A stretch of DNA of 64,000 nt from CALOAD01 sp942491415. Its GTDB lineage: Bacteria > Cyanobacteriota > Vampirovibrionia > Gastranaerophilales > CALOAD01. Positions within the stretch are counted from its first letter, which is position 1; each line of letters opens with the position of its first letter. The stretch is from NCBI GenBank assembly GCA_942491415.1, contig CALOAD010000020.1, positions 496,001-560,000 of the forward strand, in the 5' to 3' direction. The notes under the pieces are model-generated. The model did no database searches, was not told the DNA's origin, and saw only the letters and a program-made list of their open reading frames with translations. Shown piece by piece: positions 25,221 to 34,211 of this stretch. Made by a program: the position numbers and the translations under genes.

Positions 25221-25499
25221 ATGTATACAAATGAAACTATACAAGAAATTCAAAAAGACATTAAAAACTTGAAACTAAAAGCATATCAACCTGATAAAAC
25301 TTATGCACAAGCATTTTTGGAATATTTAAAAATGGACGGCAAAAATAAAAAAATGGTTGAAACGCTTTATTCCAAGGACGTTGAATTGTTAAATGAATGG
25401 TTTGAAATTTACTGTAAAGAGTATAACTGTAGCAAGGAAGAAGCTCTTGAAAGGGTAGTTGAGGGGGAAAGTTCTATGTTTGAGGAGGTTTGGGAATGA
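25221..25499 (+). CDS. Hypothetical acidic protein (92 aa)
   Basis: A 92-residue protein with no recognisable domain. It is mixed-charge and helical, ending in an acidic tail (VVEGESSMFEEVWE). CAGGAG precedes the ATG at good spacing, so it is probably translated. It is divergent from the small HTH regulator, an arrangement typical of accessory regulator-target pairs. I found no toxin motif. Function unknown. Confidence 0.5.
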   Translation: MYTNETIQEIQKDIKNLKLKAYQPDKTYAQAFLEYLKMDGKNKKMVETLYSKDVELLNEWFEIYCKEYNCSKEEALERVVEGESSMFEEVWE

Positions 25500-25515
25500 A
25501 AGCATAAAACATGGC

Positions 25516-25606
25516 GTCATCCTGAATTTATTTTAGGATCTAACTACCTTGGAATTATTGACTATAAGCGGGCATTGGTAAGATTCCGAAACGAGTTCGG
25601 AATGAC
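25516..25606. repeat. Inverted-repeat element of a second family
   Basis: A 91-base element with imperfect terminal inverted repeats of about 26 bases: GTCATCCTGAA at the left, TTCGGAATGAC at the right. It is distinct from the 24.6-24.8 kb elements, yet is also followed within 20 bases by AAAAGGACATTTTG, the same 3' flank. It encodes nothing and sits just before the Mrr-like gene. Confidence 0.65.
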
Positions 25607-25715
25607 AAGAGCAGAAAGACAGAAAAGGACATTTTGCTCTAAAAAACGCAAACGGAAGCAGGTGGAACTTCAATTTGTATTTTTATGATAGAATATGAAT
25701 GCTCAGGAGGCAAGT

Positions 25716-26588
25716 ATGGCACGAAAAGGTAGAGAACTAGAAATCATAATTGCAAATATAGAAGCCGAATTAAATAGGTTAAGTGGCAATAAGGTGATAG
25801 TTACGTCTCCTGATTTTCTTATAGACAAGGAAACTAAAGGAAAAAGAGAAGTAGATGCTTCAATAAAATATATTATTGGTAGTGTTCCAATAGTTATAAC
25901 TGTAGAATGCAGAGATAGAGCTACCAGCAATGAAGATGTTACCTGGATTGAACAATTAATTAGAAAAAAAGAAGATTTAGGGGTCTCTAATACAATAGCA
26001 GTTTCAAGTAAAGGATTTAGTTCAACCGCTTGCCAAAAAGCAAAAAATAATGGAATAGAAACTCGAACCTTTCAAGAAATATCAGAAAATCAACTAGATT
26101 GGCTCTCTGATATTGATATACCTAGAGAAGTTTTGCAATGGAAGTTTGAGAAATTAGAATTAACATTAGAAAGTTCAGAAAAAGATATTATAATTGATGA
26201 CAAAATTAACAATGACATAGTTTGTTATAATGGTGAAAATATTTTGTCAGAGGATAGAATAACTGGAGAGAAATTAATATTAAATGAAATAGGAGCTAGA
26301 TTTGTTCAAGAAGGGCAGTTTCCTAAAATACCTGGCATAATTGGAATTGGTGCTGTTACTTGCTCTCCAGAGTCTAAGTTTTATATGCCAACAAATAAAG
26401 GTGCTATTAGATTATTAGGGCTAAATATGAATGTCAGAATAGTTAAAAATATTACACTAGAAGAACCTTTGATAAAAATATTTGAGTATAAATCGGAAAA
26501 TAGTTTAATTATGAAAATGGCAAAGTTAAATTATGGAGATTTTGAAATTAGTGTTCTAAAAAGTCATTCCCAAACTTCCAGCAACTAA
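25716..26588 (+). CDS. Mrr-like restriction endonuclease-fold protein
   Basis: The start is the ATG at 25716, preceded by CAGGAGG. The protein is 290 residues. The N-terminal half looks like a PD-(D/E)xK nuclease of the Mrr type: REVDASIKYII, then VPIVITVECRDR, giving Asp47 and Glu64-Cys-Arg66 with Arg in place of the usual Lys. Next comes VSNTIAVSSKGFSSTACQKA and TRTF, typical of this fold. The C-terminal half (about 140-290) is unrecognised. There is no methylase nearby, so it could act on modified DNA or be solitary. It lies in an accessory patch. Confidence 0.7.
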   Translation: MARKGRELEIIIANIEAELNRLSGNKVIVTSPDFLIDKETKGKREVDASIKYIIGSVPIVITVECRDRATSNEDVTWIEQLIRKKEDLGVSNTIAVSSKGFSSTACQKAKNNGIETRTFQEISENQLDWLSDIDIPREVLQWKFEKLELTLESSEKDIIIDDKINNDIVCYNGENILSEDRITGEKLILNEIGARFVQEGQFPKIPGIIGIGAVTCSPESKFYMPTNKGAIRLLGLNMNVRIVKNITLEEPLIKIFEYKSENSLIMKMAKLNYGDFEISVLKSHSQTSSN

Positions 26589-26619
26589 TTCTCAAACCTC
26601 GTGTCAATATAAAAAAATA

Positions 26620-26692
26620 TGCCGCAACTCGGAATTGAACCAAGGACACAGGGATTTTCAGTCCCTTGCTCTACCAACTGAGCTATTGCGGC
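26620..26692 (-). tRNA. tRNA-Phe(GAA)
   Basis: The minus strand folds as a standard 73-base tRNA: acceptor GCCGCAA/TTGCGGC, D stem GCTC/GAGC, anticodon stem AGGGA/TCCCT with loop CTGAAAA (anticodon GAA), T stem CTTGG/CCGAG with TTCAATT, discriminator A. CCA is not encoded. Its first ten bases are duplicated twice in the repeats just upstream. Confidence 0.97.
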
Positions 26693-26937
26693 ATATCTTA
26701 TTTGATTTTTTTGTGGTGGTAGAGCAAGTACTCTACGAAGTTTTTTCTTTTTGCCTTATAAACTCGACAAAGGAGTCTATTGCGACATACCTTATTTGAT
26801 TTTTTTGTGATGGTAGAGCAAGTACTCTACGAAGTTTTTTCTTTTTGCCTCATAAACTCGACAAAGGAGTCTATTGCGGCATATCTTATTTGATTTTTTT
26901 TGTGGTGGTAGAGCAAGTACTCTACGAAGTTTTTTCT
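26683..26937. repeat. 94-bp tandem repeat (2.7 copies) starting inside tRNA-Phe
   Basis: Units begin at 26683, 26777 and 26871, an exact 94-base period; the third is cut off near 26937. Units 1 and 2 differ at four positions. Each starts with the complement of the first ten bases of tRNA-Phe (GCCGCAATAG; GTCGCAATAG in unit 2). Each carries GTAGAGCAAGTACTCTAC followed by GAAGTTTTTTCT, a hairpin plus T-run that reads as a terminator on the plus strand. On the minus strand the units form the leader of tRNA-Phe. Confidence 0.9.
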
Positions 26938-26961
26938 AACGTCCTTTAGTGGACAAGAAAT

Positions 26962-26990
26962 ATAATACTAACATAAAACTTTTTCGTCAA
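26962..26990 (-). promoter_or_regulatory. Sigma-70-type promoter for tRNA-Phe
   Basis: On the minus strand TTGACG and TATTAT are separated by 17 bases. Transcription would begin near 26955 and run through all repeat units before the tRNA, a leader of about 260 bases. Confidence 0.7.
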
Positions 26991-27087
26991 CTGCTAGCTT
27001 TACAAAGATAAATATATTTAAAATCTTTGTATCACCTGAAATACAAAGAAAAATCTTTATATTTTTATATGAAAAAATTTAATATTT

Positions 27088-27243
27088 TTATTGAATTATG
27101 CGTTTTATTGGGTCGTAAACATAATTTTTTATAATTTTAGAATTATTTTGCGTTTTTTTTTGAGGCTCAGAAAACTCATTTTGTAATCGCACAACGCTAA
27201 CTTTAATGGGTTTTGACACCAAATTTTTTTTGCTATTCATCAT
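27088..27243 (-). CDS. Small basic protein of unknown function (51 aa)
   Basis: The start is placed at the first of two adjacent ATG codons at 27241-27243, nine bases after GAGGGG. The 51-residue product is basic (many Lys, Arg and Asn), with no membrane helix or motif. It is divergent from the nucleotidase gene. Translation is likely from the ribosome binding site, function is unknown. Confidence 0.45.
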   Translation of the reverse strand: MMNSKKNLVSKPIKVSVVRLQNEFSEPQKKTQNNSKIIKNYVYDPIKRIIQ

Positions 27244-27416
27244 GTGTGTATCCCCTCTCTCGATTTTAAGATTAAAGGGCAAACAAGTGTTTTTCTATAC
27301 ACAATAGTATATTTAAAGTGTCCTATATGTTACTTATTACAAAATATGGAGGGTTAAAGTTCTCAAAAACTAAAAGCTGATATATACTTTTATTATAGTA
27401 CTGTTAGGAGTTGAAA

Positions 27417-29027
27417 ATGAGAAATAAAAAATTTAAACGAATCAGAAAACGAACGGTAATACCTTTCGTTTTGCTTTTGCTCTTTTTTGTCTTTAAATTT
27501 ACTCTTTTAGATGATTTAGCTGTAAAAAATACAGATCAATATCTCACTATTTTGCACACAAATGATATCCATGGGCGTTTGTTGCCTTTAAATTATAAAA
27601 ATTCTAAAGAAAAAGTTGGTGGTGCTGCCAGAAGAGCTCAACTCATCAATAAAATAAGAAATTCTAATAAAAATGTCATGGTTTTGGATGCCGGAGATTC
27701 TTTTCAAGGCTCTTTATTTTTCAATCTTTTTAAGGGCAAAGCAGGGCTTGAGATTTTTGAAAAGATTGATTACGATACTGTAGAGCTTGGGAATCATGAG
27801 TTTGATAACGGCATTGAAGAATTGAAAAAACTTATAATGGATGCAGATTATCCTTATATTTGCTCAAATCTTGTATTCAACAATGACGAACAACTTGATA
27901 AAAGAGTAAAAGACTATGTAATAAAAGATTATAATGGTTTTAAAGTTGGTGTTATAGGAGTTATAACACCGGAAGTTGTTTCATTATCAAAGGCTAATTT
28001 GGATATAACGGTTGAAGATCCTGTAGAATCGCTTAAAAAAACAGTTATGAAAATAGATCCTATAACTGATTTAATAGTGGTACTTTCTCATTGTGGATTA
28101 AAAGAAGATTCGAGAATCGCTAAATTCGTGCAAAATATCGATGTAATAATAGGCGGTCATTCTCATACCTTGCTTGAAAAACCTAAGGTTATTCAAAATG
28201 AAAATAATAAAGTTTTGATATTTCAAGCCGGTGCTTATGGCGCAAATATAGGTCGTCTTGACTTAAAGGTCAAAAAAGATAGTGTCCAAGATTATTTCTA
28301 TGATCTTTTAGTTGTCGATAAATCAATAGAAAAAGATAAAATTATATCAAATTTAGTGAATAATTACTCAAAAAAAATAGATGAAGCTTATGGAGAAAAG
28401 GTAGGAGTATTAGCGGATTCTTTGGATGCAACCAGAAATACTATATGTTCGGGACAATCGCCCGCCGGGCAACTGCTAGCTAATGCTGTTAAGCATGCAG
28501 CTCCTCAAGTGGATATAACATTGCATAATGCAGGATCAATAAGAGCTAATAAAATAATTAAAAAAGGTGATTTCAACGTGGGTAATGCTATTGAACTTTA
28601 CCCTTTCAGTAATGACATAATCGTATTTGAACTAAAGGGGAAAGATCTGTTGTCATTACTAGAACGTAGCTCTGATACAGTGTTTAGTTTCAATGAACAT
28701 TTCTTGTATTCAACAGGTCTTGAATACACTGTGGATTGTAGTGCTGAGGCGCAAAAACTTTCGCATGATTTAAAAACAATAATAAAAGAAGGTAATAGAG
28801 TAAAAAATGTTTTGATAAACAATGAGCCGCTTGATAGAAACAAGTATTATAAAATTGCTGCAAATGATTTTATCTTTTATAGTGGAGATGGTATGATAAA
28901 AATGAATGAGGCAAAAAACCCTATAAATACCAAGGTTCGGGTAAATGGAGCTATAGTTGAATATTTCAAAGCTAATTCTCCAGTAAAACCTTATATTGAT
29001 GGTAAAATTCATTATATAAATAAATAG
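27417..29027 (+). CDS. Membrane-anchored 5'-nucleotidase (UshA-like)
   Basis: The start at 27417 follows GGAG by six bases. The protein is about 536 residues. After a basic N-terminus and one membrane anchor (about 15-32) comes a calcineurin-type metallophosphoesterase domain with LHTNDIHGRL, LDAGDSFQGS, ELGNHEFDNG, VLSHCG and IIGGHSHT. The C-terminal 5'-nucleotidase domain (about 310-500) has NAGSIRANKI and YPFSNDI for substrate binding. It should hydrolyse nucleotides or UDP-sugars outside the membrane. It is followed closely by the transglycosylase gene. Confidence 0.9.
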   Translation: MRNKKFKRIRKRTVIPFVLLLLFFVFKFTLLDDLAVKNTDQYLTILHTNDIHGRLLPLNYKNSKEKVGGAARRAQLINKIRNSNKNVMVLDAGDSFQGSLFFNLFKGKAGLEIFEKIDYDTVELGNHEFDNGIEELKKLIMDADYPYICSNLVFNNDEQLDKRVKDYVIKDYNGFKVGVIGVITPEVVSLSKANLDITVEDPVESLKKTVMKIDPITDLIVVLSHCGLKEDSRIAKFVQNIDVIIGGHSHTLLEKPKVIQNENNKVLIFQAGAYGANIGRLDLKVKKDSVQDYFYDLLVVDKSIEKDKIISNLVNNYSKKIDEAYGEKVGVLADSLDATRNTICSGQSPAGQLLANAVKHAAPQVDITLHNAGSIRANKIIKKGDFNVGNAIELYPFSNDIIVFELKGKDLLSLLERSSDTVFSFNEHFLYSTGLEYTVDCSAEAQKLSHDLKTIIKEGNRVKNVLINNEPLDRNKYYKIAANDFIFYSGDGMIKMNEAKNPINTKVRVNGAIVEYFKANSPVKPYIDGKIHYINK

Positions 29028-29058
29028 TTTAATATAGCGATAGTTATTGGTGTATAAA

Positions 29059-31077
29059 GTGAAAAAAATATTTAAGAAACTATTAATACTGCTAATATTA
29101 ATTATTGTAGGTGTTGGCGGATATTATGGTTATGAATATCTCAGATATGGGAGTTTACCCGGCTCCGTAGAAGTATATAGAGATTATTATAAAAAGGCTA
29201 AAAACCTTCAAGAAGATGAAAAATTCAGAAAAGCTTATTATGCTTTTAGCAAGATATCGCCAAGGTATTCAGGTTATGAAGCAGTGCTTTTTCATCAGGC
29301 AAAATGTGCAGCCTCTATTGAGGATGAAAGAACAACCATTTTAAAATATAAAAAACTTTTAAAAAATTACCCTTCAGGCATTTTAGCACCTCAATCCTCT
29401 TATAATCTCGGGCAAACTTATCTTCGCTTAGGTGAAAAATCACTTGCAAAAAAACAATTTGAATTTACTCAAAAAAATTATAAAAATACGGATTATGCGC
29501 TTGCCTCTAACTATTACTTGGGACAAATATATAAAAGTTCAGATAAGTTAAAAGCTTTTGATTATTGGAAAGACTATATTTCTAAAAGCCCTAATGGTCG
29601 TTTTTCGCTTGATTGTGCCGAAGCTATAAAAGCTGCCGGCATGGAATTAAGCGAGGAAGAAAAATTCAATTTGGGTAAGGTTTTTTATTACGCTCAAAGA
29701 TATCAAAGTGCGCTTAAATACTTGAACCAAGTTTCATTTGAAAAAAGTTGGTATTTTAGAGCAAAGTCTTATCGATTTTTGGCTCGTAGATATAAATCGA
29801 TTCAAATATTAAAAGAAGGGATTAAAAACAATCCTGATTCCGTAACTAAAGATCAGCTTTGGGATGCAATGTCCACTTATGTATATCTAAGTCCCAGATC
29901 AAAACTTAGTAATTGGTCTGATCTTGTAAATATGACATCTTCTAATAGTATTGCGGGAGATTACGCAATATATCGCAAGGCTTTATTATTGCCTAAAACT
30001 TCAGCTTATCGGTTATATGAAAAAATTGTTAAAAACCACGCAGAAGGAGATTTTGCTTCTGAATCAATGTGGAATATCTTCTGGAGAGAATTTAGAGAAA
30101 AAAATTATTATGAAGCTCTTAAAATAGGGAAAAATCACGTTGAATCTTACCCCGAAAAAAAAGCAGCTCCTAAAATGTTGTTTTGGATGGGTAAACTTTC
30201 CGAAAGATTAGGGCGTAAATCCGCCGCTAAAAATTACTATAAAAAAGTTTTAAAAACATACCCTGATAGTTATTATGCTTTTAGGTCAAACGGTCGTTTA
30301 GAAGCAATAAAAACAGGGGTAGATCCCGGTTGGAACACAGATAAAACGACAAAAATCGACAAAGGTTTATATGAGCCGACAGTTCCTTATTCTTCTAAAG
30401 AAATTGAAAAACTTTTTGGCGCCCTCATTGCTGAGCTTTTAGCTGTCGAAGATTATGAATTGTTATTAAGTTTGCCTAATAAGGATGCTTTCCTTGAAAG
30501 TTGGATAAAATATAAAGAAGGCTTAAAATCTAATTCTATGGTTATTGCTCGTAATGAAATGGAAAAAATCACTCAAAAACCTGCTCATAATGATGAACGC
30601 TGGAAACTTATATATCCTCTTTATTTTGCTGATGTAATTAATGAAAGTGCAAAAACAAATGGAGTTGATCCTGTTATAGCATTGTCCTTAGCGAGAGAAG
30701 AAAGCTATTTTAATCATATGGCGGTAAGCTCTTCAAATGCAAGAGGTTTGATGCAGCTTCTTCCGGGAACTGCCAAGGACATCGCAAGATGGAAGAGACT
30801 AGGTAGAGTGGATTCATTCGGATTGTTCAACCCAAAAACGAATGTGAAATTAGGTACTGCCTACTTAAAATATGTAGAAGACAGACTTTATAATCAGACT
30901 GTATTTGCGGTTGCAGGTTACAATGGTGGTCCTGCCGCAGTGGAAAGATGGCTTAAAACAATTCCAAGTGAAGATATAGATGAATTTGTAGAAAATATTC
31001 CTTATGATCAAACAAGGAATTACATTAAAAAAGTTTATAGATCTTATTGGAATTATAAAAGAATTTACAAACTTTAA
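29059..31077 (+). CDS. Soluble lytic transglycosylase (Slt-type) with helical repeats
   Basis: The protein is about 672 residues. It has an N-terminal membrane anchor (LLILLILIIVGVGGYYGY), a long TPR-like superhelix (about 40-520) and a C-terminal SLT domain with the catalytic Glu in LAREESYF, plus SSNARGLMQLLPGTA and VAGYNGGPAAVERW. It cleaves peptidoglycan to anhydromuropeptides. The start is uncertain: GTG at 29059 is chosen, GTG at 29050 and TTG at 29047 are alternatives and none has a strong site. It lies 31 bases from the nucleotidase gene. Confidence 0.9.
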   Translation: MKKIFKKLLILLILIIVGVGGYYGYEYLRYGSLPGSVEVYRDYYKKAKNLQEDEKFRKAYYAFSKISPRYSGYEAVLFHQAKCAASIEDERTTILKYKKLLKNYPSGILAPQSSYNLGQTYLRLGEKSLAKKQFEFTQKNYKNTDYALASNYYLGQIYKSSDKLKAFDYWKDYISKSPNGRFSLDCAEAIKAAGMELSEEEKFNLGKVFYYAQRYQSALKYLNQVSFEKSWYFRAKSYRFLARRYKSIQILKEGIKNNPDSVTKDQLWDAMSTYVYLSPRSKLSNWSDLVNMTSSNSIAGDYAIYRKALLLPKTSAYRLYEKIVKNHAEGDFASESMWNIFWREFREKNYYEALKIGKNHVESYPEKKAAPKMLFWMGKLSERLGRKSAAKNYYKKVLKTYPDSYYAFRSNGRLEAIKTGVDPGWNTDKTTKIDKGLYEPTVPYSSKEIEKLFGALIAELLAVEDYELLLSLPNKDAFLESWIKYKEGLKSNSMVIARNEMEKITQKPAHNDERWKLIYPLYFADVINESAKTNGVDPVIALSLAREESYFNHMAVSSSNARGLMQLLPGTAKDIARWKRLGRVDSFGLFNPKTNVKLGTAYLKYVEDRLYNQTVFAVAGYNGGPAAVERWLKTIPSEDIDEFVENIPYDQTRNYIKKVYRSYWNYKRIYKL

Positions 31078-31170
31078 TTCATTCAATTTTATAACTTTTA
31101 AATTTTATATCATTGGCGACTTTTATTATTTATACTATAATTTTAAAAAATGTAAGTATTGGAATTTCAA

Positions 31171-31914
31171 ATGTCGACAATAATACAGCAAGAAAAAGTC
31201 AATGAAATAGTTAAAAAACTGGATCTTAAACATATCGCCATAATAATGGATGGCAATCGCAGATGGGCTAAAGCAAGAAAAATACCAACGACGGTGGGGC
31301 ATAGTGAAGGGGTTAAATCTTTAAAAAAAATAGTGAAACACCTTTCAATAATAGGTGTTAAATATCTTACGGTATATGCGTTTTCTACTGAGAATTGGAA
31401 TAGAAAAAAAGAAGAAGTTGATTTTTTGATGAAGCTTCTTAAAAATACCATTCAAAATGAACTTTTAGAGCTTTACGATAATGGTGTAAAATTGAATTTT
31501 ATCGGTGATTTATCTAAGTTTAGCGATGATATGAAAAATGTATTTGACGAGGCAGTTGAAAAAACTTCTCAAAATTCGGGGTTAAACCTTCAAATCGCAA
31601 TTAATTACGGTGCCAGGGATGAAATTTTAAATGCGGTTAAAAAAATTGCTCAAAAAGTTAAAAAATCTGAGATTGAGATTCAGAATATTGATGAAGATTT
31701 AATTTCAAATCATTTATATACTGTTGATTTGCCAAATCCTGATCTGTTAATAAGAACAGGAGGAGAGCAAAGAATAAGTAATTATTTACTTTGGCAGATC
31801 GCATATTCGGAGCTTTATATAACCGAAAAAATGTGGCCTGAATTTGATGAAACTCAAATAAATGAAGCTATATTAGAGTTTGCAACTCGAGAAAGAAGAT
31901 TTGGCAAAGGTTAG
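31171..31914 (+). CDS. uppS: Isoprenyl transferase (undecaprenyl diphosphate synthase)
   Basis: The protein is about 247 residues with the cis-prenyltransferase signatures HIAIIMDGNRRWAKAR (catalytic Asp), TVYAFSTENWNR, NLQIAINYGARDEI and PDLLIRTGGEQRISN-LLWQ. It makes the C55 lipid carrier for cell-wall polymers. An in-frame TTG four codons upstream is possible, but the ATG is preferred. The rdgB homologue follows by six bases. Confidence 0.95.
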   Translation: MSTIIQQEKVNEIVKKLDLKHIAIIMDGNRRWAKARKIPTTVGHSEGVKSLKKIVKHLSIIGVKYLTVYAFSTENWNRKKEEVDFLMKLLKNTIQNELLELYDNGVKLNFIGDLSKFSDDMKNVFDEAVEKTSQNSGLNLQIAINYGARDEILNAVKKIAQKVKKSEIEIQNIDEDLISNHLYTVDLPNPDLLIRTGGEQRISNYLLWQIAYSELYITEKMWPEFDETQINEAILEFATRERRFGKG

Positions 31915-31920
31915 TCGTTA

Positions 31921-32508
31921 ATGAAAAAAATAGTTCTCGCTACGGGAAACAAAAATAAAGTAAAAGAAATTCAGGCTCTGGTTGAACAACTGGGCTTAGC
32001 TCTTGAAATAATCTCGGCACCTGAAAGTTTTGATCCTGAAGAAACAGGAAAAACTTTTGAAGAGAACGCATTAATAAAGGCAAAAGAAGCTGCCAAATTG
32101 CTAAATTTACCTGCTTTAGCTGATGACTCAGGACTAGAAATAGACGCATTGCAAGGAGCACCCGGGATTTATTCTTCAAGATATGCCGAAACTAATGATG
32201 GTAGAATTGATAGAGTTATAAAAGAGCTTAAAAATGTTTCTCAAGATGAAAAAACTGCACGATTTACATGCTCGATGGTTTTTGTGGATGGGAATGGTAA
32301 AACTTTAAAAACTTGTAAAGGTCATTGTGAAGGTATGATCATTGATGAAAGAAGGGGAAGCCAAGGTTTTGGCTATGATCCCATCTTTTTTATTCCTGAG
32401 TTAAATAAAACTCTTGCACAAATACCTATGAATGAAAAAAATAAAATAAGCCACCGTAGCAATGCGTTAAAATGCATGATCGAGTGGCTTAAAGAAAATT
32501 TTATATAA
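31921..32508 (+). CDS. rdgB: XTP/dITP diphosphatase (RdgB/HAM1)
   Basis: The 195-residue protein opens with VLATGNKNKVKEI and has ALADDSGLEIDALQGAPGIYS, GFGYDPIFF and the end SHRSNALK, all HAM1 signatures. It removes non-canonical purine nucleotides such as dITP and XTP. Length is normal. It is co-transcribed with uppS. Confidence 0.94.
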   Translation: MKKIVLATGNKNKVKEIQALVEQLGLALEIISAPESFDPEETGKTFEENALIKAKEAAKLLNLPALADDSGLEIDALQGAPGIYSSRYAETNDGRIDRVIKELKNVSQDEKTARFTCSMVFVDGNGKTLKTCKGHCEGMIIDERRGSQGFGYDPIFFIPELNKTLAQIPMNEKNKISHRSNALKCMIEWLKENFI

Positions 32509-32510
32509 AT

Positions 32511-32903
32511 TTAAAAAATCGCAGCTTTAGCTTTTTTAGCTGCTTCTATAATCTTACTTTCTGTGATCTTGATATTTTCATTGAACATGTCAAGTAATCT
32601 TCTATTACCCTTTAATCTTGCCATTAAAGTGGCTGTATGATAAATATCACCAATAACTTGTCCTACTATTTCTTTAGATTTAGAAGGAAATAATTTACCC
32701 TCTTCTTTTACAATAACTTGTAAACTTTGAAAGGGTCTTTCAAGGGGTTTATTGTTTTGGGTTTTTATCAAGATATGACAATCATTTGTCATTTTAGACA
32801 ATTCTGATGAGGCCTTCTTTAGAGCTTCCCCACCCAGTTTTTTGGCTTCTTTTGTTATTTTTAAATATCCTGTAAAATTAGGGCTTACACCATTAACGTT
32901 CAT
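32511..32903 (-). CDS. Hypothetical protein (130 aa)
   Basis: The start is the ATG at 32901-32903, with AAGGAGC upstream. The product has 130 residues, no membrane segment and no motif I recognise. It begins MNVNGVSPNFTGYLKITKEA, then becomes a mixed helical sequence ending in Lys/Ala-rich ESKIIEAAKKAKAAIF. It is convergent with rdgB with a two-base gap. Function unknown. Confidence 0.6.
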   Translation of the reverse strand: MNVNGVSPNFTGYLKITKEAKKLGGEALKKASSELSKMTNDCHILIKTQNNKPLERPFQSLQVIVKEEGKLFPSKSKEIVGQVIGDIYHTATLMARLKGNRRLLDMFNENIKITESKIIEAAKKAKAAIF

Positions 32904-33037
32904 AATAAAAATAGCTCCTTTTTTGCTTGTTATCAAAAAATAATTGAATTTATATTATAAATAAAAAAGAAAAATAAAATTCTTTGATAGTAAAATTATC
33001 CGCATTTTACATAAGTTAATAATGTCTTTATTGCAAA

Positions 33038-33475
33038 TTATTCTTCTATCATATTTACACGGCGTTCATGTCTTCCGCCTTCAAATTGGGTTTTAAGCCA
33101 ACTATCCACAACATCCAATGCAAGATCGGGTCCTATAACACGACCTCCCATAGTAAGGATATTAGCATTATTATGCGCTCTACTCATTTTAGCAGAATAA
33201 GTGTCATGACAAGTTACCGCTCGTATTCCTTTTACTTTATTGGCTGCTATTGCAACGCCAAGTCCTGAACCGCAGATTATAATACCTCGTGAATATTCAC
33301 CGTCGGCGACAGATTTTGCTATTTTTTTTGAGATTACAGGGTAATCAATTGACTCGCCATCATAAACACCAAAATCTTTGTATTCAAAATCACTTTTTTT
33401 CAAAAATTCTTTTATTATTTCCTTTAGCGAAAAACCACCGTGATCACAGCCTATTGCAATAACTTCTTTTGTCAT
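33038..33475 (-). CDS. rpiB: Ribose-5-phosphate isomerase B
   Basis: The 145-residue protein has the RpiB/LacAB signatures: IAIGCDHGGFSLKE, YPVISKKIA, IIICGSGLGVAIAANKV and the catalytic-site cysteine and histidines in VTCHDTYSAKMSRAHNNANI. It interconverts ribose-5-phosphate and ribulose-5-phosphate. GAGGA precedes the ATG. It follows tsaC closely. Confidence 0.94.
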   Translation of the reverse strand: MTKEVIAIGCDHGGFSLKEIIKEFLKKSDFEYKDFGVYDGESIDYPVISKKIAKSVADGEYSRGIIICGSGLGVAIAANKVKGIRAVTCHDTYSAKMSRAHNNANILTMGGRVIGPDLALDVVDSWLKTQFEGGRHERRVNMIEE

Positions 33476-33489
33476 AATTAAAGTCCTCT

Positions 33490-34101
33490 TTATTTATTAA
33501 TATCGATACTACCCTGTCTTAATATAGCCATTTTACCGTTTTCATCAAATTTTACAACAGTTGATTCTATCCCTTTTGCTTGATATCCATAATCATTTAA
33601 AATATAGTCCACATTAACTCCCAATTCCTTTAAAACTTCTTGTTTGTTTTTCGGAGCATTATTTCCCGAAATATTTGCACTTGTAGTTGCTAAAACTTTT
33701 CCGGGTATATATTTATCTAAAAATTCAAGTAAGATAGGGTGATTGGGAATACGAATTCCTACTGTATCAAAATTCGAAGTTATAAAATCGGGAGTTAAAT
33801 CAGATTTTTTTAACACAATTGTCAAAGCTCCGGGCCAATGCTTTTGAATTAATTCTTTTGCTGGGTCGGGTATATATTTAATATAAGGAACTAAACTGTC
33901 AAAATCACATCCTAATAAAATAAGTGGTTTATTATCAGGTCTTGATTTTGCCGAGTAAATTTTTTTGACAGCTGCTTGATTAGCGGGTAAACAACCAATC
34001 CCCCACACAGTATCTGTAGGGAATCCTATTATTGAATCTTTTGAATTTAAAATTTGCTTTAAATTGAGAATATCTTCTTTTGAAAAAGCTATTTTGTTCA
34101 T
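33490..34101 (-). CDS. tsaC: Threonylcarbamoyl-AMP synthase (Sua5/YrdC/TsaC)
   Basis: The 203-residue YrdC-fold protein has IIGFPTDTVWGIGCLP, YSAKSRPDNKPL, HWPGALTIVLKK, GIRIPNHP and TTSANISGN. It makes the threonylcarbamoyl adenylate used for the t6A37 modification of tRNAs. It lacks the C-terminal Sua5 domain, so it is the short TsaC type. No clear ribosome binding site is visible. Confidence 0.92.
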   Translation of the reverse strand: MNKIAFSKEDILNLKQILNSKDSIIGFPTDTVWGIGCLPANQAAVKKIYSAKSRPDNKPLILLGCDFDSLVPYIKYIPDPAKELIQKHWPGALTIVLKKSDLTPDFITSNFDTVGIRIPNHPILLEFLDKYIPGKVLATTSANISGNNAPKNKQEVLKELGVNVDYILNDYGYQAKGIESTVVKFDENGKMAILRQGSIDINK

Positions 34102-34211
34102 AATTTTTAATATTTCTCGGCTTTTAGAATTTTATTTGTCATATTTTTATTATAATTTGACTAAAGATTAAAAACAAATAGTTTTTAAGTTTTGAAACAC
34201 ATTGAAAACAA

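Noticed and set aside
24932..25499. Toxin-antitoxin pair formed by the small HTH gene and its divergent neighbour
   Set aside because: The genes are divergent rather than in one operon, and the neighbour has no toxin motif.
26683..26937. Regular repeats that could suggest a CRISPR array
   Set aside because: The period is 94 bases with no unique spacers between copies; the whole unit is repeated, so it is a tandem duplication.
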